Source of the DNA: a virus
Reading direction: 5' to 3' (one strand)
IMG/VR virus record: IMGVR_UViG_3300036832_000055
Span: 1 to 47,698 of that record
DNA: 47,698 nt
In this document: positions 23,730-30,205 of the stretch, piece after piece
Numbering within the stretch: the first letter of the stretch is position 1
Layout: every line of letters starts with the position of its first letter
Position numbers and translations under genes: made by a program
The notes under the pieces: generated by a model
Told to the model about the DNA's origin: nothing
Seen by the model: only the letters and a program-made list of their open reading frames with translations
Databases searched by the model: none

Positions 23730-23856
23730 AGCCGCCGGTCGCCGCTGCCTTTGGCCGATCTCCGGCTCCGGCGCGGAGATGGTCGTTTGCGGCGAAAAAC
23801 GGACCGCGTCCTCGGCCTATTGCGAGGATCACAAGCGCCAAAGCACGCCGCGCTAG
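23662..23856 (+). CDS. GcrA C-terminal-domain-like protein
   Basis: 64 residues. PFLEAAGRRCLWPISGSGAE followed by VCGEKRTASSAYCEDH matches the C-terminal part of alphaproteobacterial GcrA (GRRCQWP...FCG...PYCxxH). In Caulobacter GcrA contacts sigma70-RNA polymerase and activates promoters with methylated GANTC sites. The N-terminal DNA-binding helix-turn-helix is absent, so this would be an interaction domain only. It might titrate or redirect host GcrA or RNA polymerase. GGGAGG at 23645-23650 may serve as its ribosome binding site. Confidence 0.7.
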   Translation: MKNLQPAEIRTETPILPGMPFLEAAGRRCLWPISGSGAEMVVCGEKRTASSAYCEDHKRQSTPR

Positions 23857-23918
23857 TCGAGCCGTCCGGGTTTTCCCGGGTTGCGAACCTCGGGTTTCGG
23901 GAGTTCCCTAGCTACCGT

Positions 23919-23936
23919 AGCGCGAACTTTCGCGCT
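23919..23936. promoter_or_regulatory. Operator palindrome identical to 20503-20520
   Basis: AGCGCGAA-CT-TTCGCGCT again, 22 bp upstream of the GTG start of a helix-turn-helix gene at 23959. The exact 18-bp recurrence 3.4 kb away indicates a shared regulator and suggests autoregulation of the downstream gene. Confidence 0.75.
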
Positions 23937-23958
23937 CCGTAGCGACCGGAGATCGTTA

Positions 23959-24348
23959 GTGACGGGAAACCCAAGCTATCTAGGTCGAGCGAAAGCGCCC
24001 GCTCCAAAGCGGGCGAACTTCATTCCCTCGACGCCAAATTATTTCAAATATCAGTGGCTCGACCGCGATCCGGATATGGACCTGATCGTCGGTATCCTCG
24101 GCGAGAGCGGCCTTAGTCCCGAAGACGTCGAGAACGAGACCGCGCGGCTAGGTCACAAGGTCTCCCGATGGACCGTGATCTCTTGGCTATACGGCTCGGT
24201 CAGGCGACCGCAGAACTTCACAATGACAATCGTCGCGATGGCTTGCGGCTGGACGAAGACGTGGGCTCCGGTCGCCTCCGAACCGATCTCCGAAACCAAA
24301 AAATCGGCAACCCTGAAAAAAGAGAAGCGATCCTATGTCGGCAATTGA
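23959..24348 (+). CDS. Helix-turn-helix regulator, candidate for the GCGAA-NN-TTCGC operator
   Basis: 129 residues from GTG 23959, with GGAG at 23948-23951. A longer frame upstream would run through the operator. GLSPEDVENETARLGHKVSR then WTVISWLYGSVRRPQNFT (about residues 50-88) resembles a lambda-repressor-type helix-turn-helix with the recognition helix at VSRWTVISWL. The C-terminal 30 residues are Lys-rich. The palindrome immediately upstream makes it the best candidate for the phage's early repressor or activator. It lacks the LexA-like peptidase domain of classical CI. Confidence 0.65.
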   Translation: MTGNPSYLGRAKAPAPKRANFIPSTPNYFKYQWLDRDPDMDLIVGILGESGLSPEDVENETARLGHKVSRWTVISWLYGSVRRPQNFTMTIVAMACGWTKTWAPVASEPISETKKSATLKKEKRSYVGN

Positions 24349-25171
24349 TCCCCTGAAGATGGCGCAATTCTTCGCGCTTCCCGGCGCGGCTGAACTCGTC
24401 GAAGCCTTCTCGGCGATCCCGCCGGGAGCGGTTCGGAACTCGGTCGTCAGCCACGCGCAGGTTCTAGCGCAAGCGGCGGGCTGGTCGCCGCCGATCCCTT
24501 TCGTCGTGAATCCGGAGGGTCGGATCGAGCCGCCTCGCGAGCCGAAGCGGCTAACGAGTCCGTTCTCGGAGGGTCTCGTTTCGGCGAGCGTCGAGGGTCA
24601 GATCGTCGAACGGATTTTGAAGGGCGAGGCGGATCACGTCGTCGCCGACGATCTCGGGATCAAGCTCGGCGTTATCACGCAATTGAAGCGCGCCGCTCGC
24701 CTAGGCGGCGTCGTCTTCCCCGGCGACGGACCCGCTAAGGGCTGGAAGCCGGTTCAGCCGAAAGGCCAGCGGACGAGCGGCAAGATCGCAACCGAGCGTT
24801 TCCCGGTTCCGTCGCCGCCTTACTGGTGGGAGGACCCAAATTCGCCGGTCTGGGATAACGGACGCTTGCTCCCGTCCTACTCCGAAACCGGCGACGGGAC
24901 GCTCGCGGCGGTCGGTCCGCTCGATTATCGGAATTACGCGACGATGACGTCCGCCGCCGCGCGTCATGGGATCACGCTCCGGGACTATATCGCGCAACGC
25001 CTAGAGATCATCCGTCGCGCCGAGGCTGGTGAAATGCCGCCGAAGATCGCGCTCGATCTCAAACTTAGTGCGTATGCCGTTTATTCGATCCTCGCGAAGA
25101 TCGGTCGCGGCGCGGCGCAACACGCCCGCTGGGCGTCTCCGATCTATCAGCGCGGCAAGCAAGCGGCCTGA
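24335..25171 (+). CDS. Two-helix-turn-helix regulatory protein
   Basis: 278 residues. The middle segment GQIVERILKGEADHVVADDL then GIKLGVITQLKRAARLGGV, and the C-terminal GEMPPKIALDLKLSAYAVYS then ILAKIGRG, each look like the short helix-turn-helix of GcrA or resolvase-type proteins. The region between is Pro/Trp-rich. It starts within the end of the previous gene (14-bp overlap). It may be a transcription factor acting on late or host genes. The family assignment is tentative. Confidence 0.6.
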   Translation: MSAIDPLKMAQFFALPGAAELVEAFSAIPPGAVRNSVVSHAQVLAQAAGWSPPIPFVVNPEGRIEPPREPKRLTSPFSEGLVSASVEGQIVERILKGEADHVVADDLGIKLGVITQLKRAARLGGVVFPGDGPAKGWKPVQPKGQRTSGKIATERFPVPSPPYWWEDPNSPVWDNGRLLPSYSETGDGTLAAVGPLDYRNYATMTSAAARHGITLRDYIAQRLEIIRRAEAGEMPPKIALDLKLSAYAVYSILAKIGRGAAQHARWASPIYQRGKQAA

Positions 25172-25174
25172 TCG

Positions 25175-25468
25175 ATGACGCCGGATCAGATCACGAAAAA
25201 CCTCTATTCGTGGCTGATCGCCGCGAGCCGCGTCGACCTTCCGATGGGGACGCGCGTCGTCCGCTGGGAAGAACTCGCGGCGCGCGATCCTGACCTCGCG
25301 GCGCGATGGCGTCGCGGGGTCGATCTGTTTCTTGAAGCTATCGGCGCGACCGATAACGACGACGGCGATCCGAATATCAATTTCGTCGGCGGCGCGCTCC
25401 CGGCTCAGACGCTCGCGCCGGACGACGAGGACGACGACGAGCCGGAGCCGGTCAGAGGGGACGAGTGA
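25175..25468 (+). CDS. Small acidic hypothetical protein
   Basis: 97 residues. A helical N-terminal half (WLIAASRVDLPMGTRVVRWE) leads into a strongly acidic tail (DDEDDDEPEPVRGDE). The TGA stop overlaps the next ATG. No motif is recognised. Its acidic tail recalls DNA-mimic proteins, but that is only an observation. Confidence 0.55.
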   Translation: MTPDQITKNLYSWLIAASRVDLPMGTRVVRWEELAARDPDLAARWRRGVDLFLEAIGATDNDDGDPNINFVGGALPAQTLAPDDEDDDEPEPVRGDE

Positions 25469-25833
25469 TGACCGACGATCCGCCGATCTTCGTCTTCGGC
25501 TCGAACCTCGCCGGACGTCATGGCAAAGGCGCGGCGCTATTCGCGCGGCACGAGCGCGGCGCGATCTCCGGGATCGGCGCGGGACCGCAAGGCCGGAGCT
25601 ATGCGATCCCGACGAAGGACTATCAACTCCGACCGCTCCCGCTCCTGAAGATCGCGGCTCATATCTCCGACTTCCTCGAATACGCGAGAACCCATCCGCG
25701 CGAGCGGTTCGAGGTTACGGCGGTCGGCTGCGGCCTCGCCGGATACCGTCCCGCCGAGGTCGCGCCGTTCTTCCGGCGCGCGCCACCGAACTGCGATCTC
25801 CCGCCGTCCTTCTGCGAGGTTCTCGGCCTATGA
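25468..25833 (+). CDS. A1S_2505-family phage protein (macro-domain-like)
   Basis: 121 residues from ATG 25468. IFVFGSNLAGRHGKGAALFA (about residues 7-26), GRSYAIPTKDYQLRPLPL (about 45-62) and VTAVGCGLAGYRPAEVAPFF (about 84-103) are the three conserved blocks of this small family, found in many phages and bacteria. The Gly-rich blocks resemble the ADP-ribose-binding loops of macro domains, so binding or removal of ADP-ribose-like ligands is plausible. Such activity could counter ADP-ribose-based host defence, which is inference. Confidence 0.75.
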   Translation: MTDDPPIFVFGSNLAGRHGKGAALFARHERGAISGIGAGPQGRSYAIPTKDYQLRPLPLLKIAAHISDFLEYARTHPRERFEVTAVGCGLAGYRPAEVAPFFRRAPPNCDLPPSFCEVLGL

Positions 25834-26051
25834 GAAACGATTTCGAGGTCTTCCGAAAATACCTCGCCGGTATCCGGTCCGGCGACGTACCCGGGAGCGA
25901 TCTCCGGATGAACGCCGTCCTCGCGGTCGGCGCGCTGATCGGCGCTGGATTACCCGGCTGCGGCGCTGCGGTCGCTCGGCTGACCGAGGAAGCCTTCCCG
26001 GTTTACGATTTCCCTTGGAGCGTCGACCGTGACAAAGCCTCGAACTCCTGA
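25830..26051 (+). CDS. Small hypothetical protein
   Basis: 73 residues from ATG 25830, overlapping the upstream stop by 4 bp and the next gene by 23 bp. FEVFRKYLAGIRSGDVPGSD then a hydrophobic AVLAVGALIGAGLPGCGAAV. The hydrophobic stretch might be a membrane helix or a buried helix. No family is recognised. Confidence 0.5.
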   Translation: MRNDFEVFRKYLAGIRSGDVPGSDLRMNAVLAVGALIGAGLPGCGAAVARLTEEAFPVYDFPWSVDRDKASNS

Positions 26052-26211
26052 CGCGATCCGCGCCGATATGCTCGTCGCGATCCGGGAAGCGGTCGAGCCG
26101 TTCGAGGTCCTGACCGACGCGGAGATCGAGGCGCGGACCGACCTCCCGCCGCCGATGGCTCGCCTGCTCGTCGCTTGGCGAAAAATCGTCCGGGAGAACG
26201 ACGACGAATGA
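26029..26211 (+). CDS. Small hypothetical protein
   Basis: 60 residues from GTG 26029. Helical: AIRADMLVAIREAVEPFEVL then LPPPMARLLVAWRKIV. Codon use matches the operon. No function is recognised. Confidence 0.5.
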   Translation: MTKPRTPDAIRADMLVAIREAVEPFEVLTDAEIEARTDLPPPMARLLVAWRKIVRENDDE

Positions 26212-26522
26212 AAACCGACTTTCCGACTAGTGTCGCACCCCCTTGTCGCACCCTTGACGACCGTATTCACGCAAGATGCGCGGAAGTAGAGCGAGAGTTA
26301 TCTCCGGCGACGAGGTCTCTCCGACGCGAGCGCGCGCGCGATCAGGAGCAAAAAATCGTAAAGCGCGAATATTCGCTGGAGTATTTCGGGCGAATAAATG
26401 CGCCCGCGCTAGCCCGGTTTTCTGGCTCATACGAGCCTGTTGACGGGCTCCGCGCTAGATTTCACGTCAAAAATCCGAGGCCGGTCCTCGGCCTTCCTAG
26501 CCTGTTCTACAGGGGTGCGTGA
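26208..26522 (+). CDS. Doubtful 104-residue protein
   Basis: An open frame from ATG 26208, whose start overlaps the previous stop. Codon use differs sharply from neighbours (TTA, AGA, AGT, ATA, GTA), and the frame includes a palindrome resembling the phage operator. It may be non-coding regulatory DNA that happens to be open, or a recently acquired small gene. Basic composition, no motif. Confidence 0.25.
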   Translation: MKTDFPTSVAPPCRTLDDRIHARCAEVERELSPATRSLRRERARDQEQKIVKREYSLEYFGRINAPALARFSGSYEPVDGLRARFHVKNPRPVLGLPSLFYRGA

Positions 26523-26579
26523 AATGGCCGGAACGGTGTTATCCCGGACCCTCCGAACCTGCCTTTTCTGGGTCGAGCG
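26212..26579. other. 368-bp stretch with regulatory character
   Basis: It holds the direct repeat TGTCGCACCC (26230-26239 and 26245-26254), an operator-like palindrome at 26365-26376, and a 19-codon open frame from ATG 26524 to 26583 ending on the next gene's ATG (possible leader). Base composition is more A+T-rich than its surroundings. Apart from the doubtful 104-residue frame I see no gene. Confidence 0.5.
26365..26376. promoter_or_regulatory. Operator-like palindrome GCGAATATTCGC
   Basis: Perfect 12-bp palindrome that fits GCGAA-NN-TTCGC, the core of the sites at 20503-20520, 20541-20552 and 23919-23936, with a TA instead of a CT centre. It is preceded by AGC as in those sites. Confidence 0.5.
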
Positions 26580-27218
26580 ATGACCGTTTCGCGCTTCCCG
26601 GACGCGCCGCCGCAGATCGCGGCGCTAAAGGTCGAGGCGCGCGGCTATCCGACGCCGTGGTTCGTTCCTTGGATCGAAGGCGAGCCGGAGTTCCGCGCTA
26701 TCGATCCGCGTCAGGTCGCTTACGCCGATCAGCACCGGCTCTGCTGGGTCTGCGGTCGGAGGCTCGGCGGTCTCCTAGCCTTCGTCCTCGGTCCAATGTG
26801 CGCGATCACCCGGACGAACCCGGAGCCGCCGAACCATCCGGATTGCGCGCGCTTCGCCGCGACCGCCTGTCCGTTCCTGACGCGACCGTTCGCAAAGCGG
26901 CGGAAGAACGATCTCCCGGAGGATTACCGCGCGCCGCCGGGTCAGATGATCGAGCGCAATCCCGGCTGCGTCGGCGTCTGGCTGACCCGCTCCTATCGGA
27001 CCGAGAAGCAACCCGAAGGCGGCTTCCTGTTCAAGATCGGTCCGCCGGTCGCCGTCGAGTGGTACGCCGAAGGCCGAGCGGCGCTCCCGGACGAGGTCCG
27101 AGAGAGCGTCCGGACCGGCTATCCGATCCTCGAACGAATGGCCGTCGCGGAAGGTCCTGACGCGGTCTCCGAGCTTGAGCGGCTCCGGGACCGCGCGATG
27201 AAACTTTTCCCGTCCTGA
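26580..27218 (+). CDS. Zinc-ribbon-like phage protein, paralogue of the product of 11673-12353
   Basis: 212 residues. ARGYPTPWFVPWIEGEPEF near residues 21-39, CWVCGRRLGGLLAF near 58-71, and CARFAATACPFLTRPFAKR near 88-106 give two CxxC/CxnC pairs. The same blocks in the same order are found in the reverse-strand gene at 11673-12353. A structural zinc site is likely. Duplication of an otherwise unknown protein in one phage, on opposite strands, suggests two related functions or adaptors. The reaction is unknown. Confidence 0.7.
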   Translation: MTVSRFPDAPPQIAALKVEARGYPTPWFVPWIEGEPEFRAIDPRQVAYADQHRLCWVCGRRLGGLLAFVLGPMCAITRTNPEPPNHPDCARFAATACPFLTRPFAKRRKNDLPEDYRAPPGQMIERNPGCVGVWLTRSYRTEKQPEGGFLFKIGPPVAVEWYAEGRAALPDEVRESVRTGYPILERMAVAEGPDAVSELERLRDRAMKLFPS

Positions 27219-27234
27219 AGCCGGAGACCCCGCG

Positions 27235-27564
27235 ATGACCTCGACGACGACGCCAGCAACCACGGAGGCGCTCCGGCGGCTCTGCCAAGACCTGATTGAC
27301 GCCGGACGGCTCGTCGAGGCGGGATGGGTATCGCTCCGGATCGCGGCGATCCCGCGAGACGCGTCGACAATTCAGCTAAACGAGATGCGGACGGCGTTCT
27401 TCGCCGGAGCGCAACACCTGTTCGTGTCGATCATGCGCGCGCTCGAAAACGGCGAAGAACCGACCGACGCCGATCTCCGGCGGATGGACCTGATAAACGA
27501 CGAGCTTCAGAAGTTTATCGACGAGTTCTCGAAAGCGCGCGGCTTGCGGGGATCGGATCAATGA
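27235..27564 (+). CDS. Hypothetical helical phage protein
   Basis: 109 residues, entirely helical: ALRRLCQDLIDAGRLVEAGW, then MRTAFFAGAQHLFVSIMRAL and LRRMDLINDELQKFIDEFSK. Proteins of this type recur in phages and prophages of Rhizobiales without known function. The TGA overlaps the next gene's ATG. Confidence 0.65.
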   Translation: MTSTTTPATTEALRRLCQDLIDAGRLVEAGWVSLRIAAIPRDASTIQLNEMRTAFFAGAQHLFVSIMRALENGEEPTDADLRRMDLINDELQKFIDEFSKARGLRGSDQ

Positions 27565-27800
27565 ACGAGCGTCGCGTTAGCGAAAAGGACGCCGCAAAGG
27601 TCGCTGGGGTCGTCCGCTCGATTTACGAGGAACTCCCGGACGGCGTCGAACTCGTCGTTTTCGTCCTGACCGATATCGGACCGGCGTTCGAGGCGGTCGT
27701 CGCCGCGAGTATCAGTCCCGACGCCTTCGCGCCTGTCATCCGGCGATGGCTCGAACGATACGACGCCGGGGAGGCTGGCGGGATGAGGGTCGAGATATGA
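27561..27800 (+). CDS. Small hypothetical protein
   Basis: 79 residues from ATG 27561, overlapping neighbours by 4 bp on each side. Alpha/beta, for example IYEELPDGVELVVFVLTDIG. No family is recognised. Confidence 0.55.
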   Translation: MNERRVSEKDAAKVAGVVRSIYEELPDGVELVVFVLTDIGPAFEAVVAASISPDAFAPVIRRWLERYDAGEAGGMRVEI

Positions 27801-27988
27801 GGCTGGATCGCGGCAACTGGTGGGACGAGCGGCGGATCGCCGTCGCGCGGATGATGCTCGCCTCGGGCTATGGCCGGGAGATCGTCGCGATGCGTCTCGG
27901 GATCAGTCGCGCCGCGCTGAAGGAAGCGATCTATCGCTTCAAGCTCGAACCGCCGAGGTCGAGCGGCGGACACGAAAAAGCCCCCTGA
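27797..27988 (+). CDS. Small helix-turn-helix protein
   Basis: 63 residues from ATG 27797. RMMLASGYGREIVAMRLGIS then RAALKEAIYRFKL (about residues 18-50) has the spacing of a homeodomain-like helix-turn-helix. The last codons lie in the stem of a terminator. It probably binds DNA. It is the final gene of the forward early operon. Confidence 0.6.
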   Translation: MRLDRGNWWDERRIAVARMMLASGYGREIVAMRLGISRAALKEAIYRFKLEPPRSSGGHEKAP

Positions 27989-28006
27989 CCGGGAAGGTCA
28001 GAGGGC
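27975..28006 (-). terminator. Terminator between convergent operons
   Basis: Arms 27980-27990 (GCCCCCTGACC) and 27996-28006 (GGTCAGAGGGC) pair over 11 bp with one G-U wobble in the reverse transcript. In the reverse direction the stem is followed by TTTTT, a good rho-independent terminator for the 28017-28633 genes. In the forward direction it may act more weakly. Confidence 0.8.
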
Positions 28007-28016
28007 GAGTTCGTCG

Positions 28017-28397
28017 TTAGGGTTTCGTGATCTTGGAGCGCGCGGTCGCGGCTCGTTTGCGCGCGATCTCCGCGACCGTCTTCCGTCGTTTCGAGGCGCG
28101 GAAGCTATCGCGTCTGATCCGCTTCCCGGTCTCGATCTCCCGCCACGTCAGGAAGTAACCGGCGACGTTGCGGGTCGTCGAATAGCAGAACCGCGTTTCG
28201 CGGCCTCGGGTCCTGACCGGCTTGAAATAGAGCCAGCGCATCGGACCGGAGAAGACCGTCGTCAGCTTGTTCGCGACCGGATCGGCTTTCGCTCGATCCT
28301 GATCGGCGCGCATCCCGGCTTGCTGGAGGTCCGACCAAAGCTCCGCGAGGGCTTCCCTCGTCCCGCGCGGAAGCTGGAAATCGCCGACGCCGGTCAC
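28017..28397 (-). CDS. Basic hypothetical protein
   Basis: 126 residues, strongly basic in its last 40 (RRDSFRASKRRKTVAEIARK). The central part is YFKPVRTRGRETRFCYSTTR. A possible nucleic-acid-binding protein. It ends just before a strong terminator and overlaps the gene upstream of it by 4 bp. No family is recognised. Confidence 0.6.
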   Translation of the reverse strand: MTGVGDFQLPRGTREALAELWSDLQQAGMRADQDRAKADPVANKLTTVFSGPMRWLYFKPVRTRGRETRFCYSTTRNVAGYFLTWREIETGKRIRRDSFRASKRRKTVAEIARKRAATARSKITKP

Positions 28398-28633
28398 AGG
28401 TACATATCCGAGGTCTCGTCGACCGAGACGACGAAGCCGAACTTCTCGCGGATATGAGCCGCGAGAGCCTCGGCGCGTCGCTTGGTATTCCGAGCCTTCA
28501 TTTGAGGATAAAGACCGCTTTCCTTGAGCTTATCGATCATTGGCTTCCGCTCTGACGAGCGAAGATTTAAGTCTAGATTGACTGTCCAATATGGCCGGCT
28601 GAAGGAAAGCGCACGTCGTTGCTGTGTTGCCAT
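28394..28633 (-). CDS. Small hypothetical protein under a strong promoter
   Basis: 79 residues. KPMIDKLKESGLYPQMKARN is followed by a helix and EKFGFVVSVDETSDMYL. A promoter with perfect -10 lies about 50 bp upstream, so this two-gene unit is probably expressed independently of the phage cascade, perhaps in the lysogen. The function is not recognised. Confidence 0.6.
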   Translation of the reverse strand: MATQQRRALSFSRPYWTVNLDLNLRSSERKPMIDKLKESGLYPQMKARNTKRRAEALAAHIREKFGFVVSVDETSDMYL

Positions 28634-28656
28634 TTGTTTTCTACTTTTTCAAAGAG

Positions 28657-28678
28657 CATCGGCCACGATTAGCCGATG
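28657..28678. promoter_or_regulatory. Inverted repeat near the reverse promoter start
   Basis: CATCGGC (28657-28663) and GCCGATG (28672-28678), 8-base loop, centred just downstream of the -10 element at 28684-28689. It is placed to act as a repressor operator or a 5' untranslated hairpin. Confidence 0.5.
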
Positions 28679-28683
28679 TGGCT

Positions 28684-28712
28684 ATTATATCACACTTTCG
28701 ACGTTACTTCAA
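28684..28712 (-). promoter_or_regulatory. Sigma70-type promoter, reverse strand
   Basis: On the reverse strand TTGAAG (28712-28707), a 17-base spacer, and TATAAT (28689-28684). The -10 is a perfect consensus, and the -35 matches four of six bases. It reads toward the 28394-28633 gene. It is the clearest promoter in the genome and lies in a conspicuously AT-rich gap. Confidence 0.75.
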
Positions 28713-28813
28713 TCCGCTGATTTCCGGTATTCGGATACCGCTAACCCGGCAAGGCTGCGTTTGTCGCCTAGCCGTGCTATCCGGTCGGTCGACGTGCTTC
28801 ATGGGATCAGGCG

Positions 28814-29362
28814 ATGGGAAAGAGCCGTCACAAGCCTGCCGATCCGCAGGAGATCGCGCGCCGCCGCGCCGAGCGGATCGCAACTGACGCCGAGATATCG
28901 CGGCTTCGATCTCAAGGCGTCGTCGTAAACCTCGACCGGGCTCGGCGGATCGTTTCGGCCTATCGGTCGAGTCCGTTTCACAAGCTCCGCGAGGCGAAGA
29001 CGATCACATCGGCGCAATCCTCGGCGTCGGAGCGGCTCTGTTACGATTGGGCGATCTGGCGCGGCCTCGACGGACGTCCCGAGCGGATCGAGGTTCACGT
29101 CGAGACCTACGGGACGACGGCGCAAGTTCTGACCGACCGGATGATCGCCGCCGGTCGACGGATCGAGAAGGTCCTCGACAAGGTCGGACCGCTCGACCGC
29201 GATCTCCTAGCCGCGCTCGTCGCCTCGGTCGTCGAGGATGACCGTCCGCTTCCTTGGCGCGATATCGTCCGGCGGATCAGCGGCGTAACGCAGACCGTCC
29301 GACAGGGTCAGATGATCGTCGCGGCGCTTGAGAACCTAAGCCGCGCTTACGCGCTCCGCTGA
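28814..29362 (+). CDS. Hypothetical phage protein
   Basis: 182 residues. A basic N-terminus (KSRHKPADPQEIARRRAERI) leads to a helical body including SASERLCYDWAIWRGLDGRP and VTQTVRQGQMIVAALENLSR. The C-terminal part resembles small helical DNA-binding or regulatory domains of alphaproteobacterial phages, but I cannot name the family. It ends 16 bp inside the convergent nuclease gene. Confidence 0.6.
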   Translation: MGKSRHKPADPQEIARRRAERIATDAEISRLRSQGVVVNLDRARRIVSAYRSSPFHKLREAKTITSAQSSASERLCYDWAIWRGLDGRPERIEVHVETYGTTAQVLTDRMIAAGRRIEKVLDKVGPLDRDLLAALVASVVEDDRPLPWRDIVRRISGVTQTVRQGQMIVAALENLSRAYALR

Positions 29363-30093
29363 CCGCCGAAAAGTATCGACGTCAGGCGCGGGTCGTCGAA
29401 TAGGTTTCGCTGCTCTGCGACCGGATCGGGCTCGTTTGACCCGGTCGGACTGAATAGCGGGATATCGAGCGGCTCCCATTTAAAGGTTCCGTTTCGCAAA
29501 GCCTCGCCGAACCTGATCCGCCTCGCCTCCTGCGCCTCGTATATCTCCTGAACGTAAGCGTTCGCGGCGGCGATCAGGCTATCCGGCGGACCGACTTCGC
29601 CGAACTCAAACCGCGCCGAGGACGCGAAGCTCGCGGCGATCTTGTAGAGCGGAAAGCCGATGCCTATCGGAGCCGGACAAAGAAACGGCCAGTTCCCTAC
29701 GGTGAGCCGCTCCGGGACGTCTTGGCCGTTAAGCCTCGGCGGTCGGATCATTAGATAAGAGCGGTCCATATCCGGAGCGCCGAACGCGAGATAAACGTCG
29801 AAACCGTTCGTTTCCGCGAGGTCGCGGGCGCGGAAGATCGCGGCTCTAACCTCGGCGTCGGTCATCGCCGACCGGTCGGGCTTGATCTCTAGAAAGGCGC
29901 GGCGATCCGAGAGCCAGAAGTCGGGAAGGCAGCCGCTATAACGAAGGCGGAAGCCCTCTGGCTCATACTCGAACGCCTCCATACTCGCAGTCAGAAAGAC
30001 CGCCCATCGCGCTTCGGTCCGCGACCTAAGCCAGTTCGGTCCATAATGGGTGTCGATTGCGTGTCCGCGCGCGCCTGTTCCTTGGTGCCTCAT
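29347..30093 (-). CDS. PD-(D/E)XK endonuclease-like protein
   Basis: 248 residues. LRSRTEARWAVFLTASMEAF (about residues 22-41), YSGCLPDFWL (about 51-60) and FLEIKPDRSA (about 66-75) give the E-x(n)-PD-x(n)-ExK active site of the restriction-endonuclease fold. The C-terminal region has no recognised domain. Similar single-gene nucleases in phages may cut host DNA or process replication intermediates. It lies on the opposite strand to its neighbours and is probably transcribed separately. Confidence 0.75.
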   Translation of the reverse strand: MRHQGTGARGHAIDTHYGPNWLRSRTEARWAVFLTASMEAFEYEPEGFRLRYSGCLPDFWLSDRRAFLEIKPDRSAMTDAEVRAAIFRARDLAETNGFDVYLAFGAPDMDRSYLMIRPPRLNGQDVPERLTVGNWPFLCPAPIGIGFPLYKIAASFASSARFEFGEVGPPDSLIAAANAYVQEIYEAQEARRIRFGEALRNGTFKWEPLDIPLFSPTGSNEPDPVAEQRNLFDDPRLTSILFGGQRSA

Positions 30094-30137
30094 AGTCCGA
30101 ACCTCCTATCGGGAAGCCTGCTATCGGAAGCCGTTCC

Positions 30138-30164
30138 GGTCGCTACGCGCAACCCCTAGCGACC
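30138..30164. promoter_or_regulatory. Inverted repeat GGTCGCTA...TAGCGACC between divergent genes
   Basis: Perfect 8-bp arms (30138-30145 and 30157-30164) with an 11-base centre, in the 112-bp gap between the nuclease gene and the HNH gene. The gap also has CTATCGG followed by AAGCC twice. A regulatory site for divergent transcription is likely. Confidence 0.5.
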
Positions 30165-30205
30165 TAACCCTTGTGCGGCTCTAGGTTTAGGCGGATATCT
30201 TCGTC

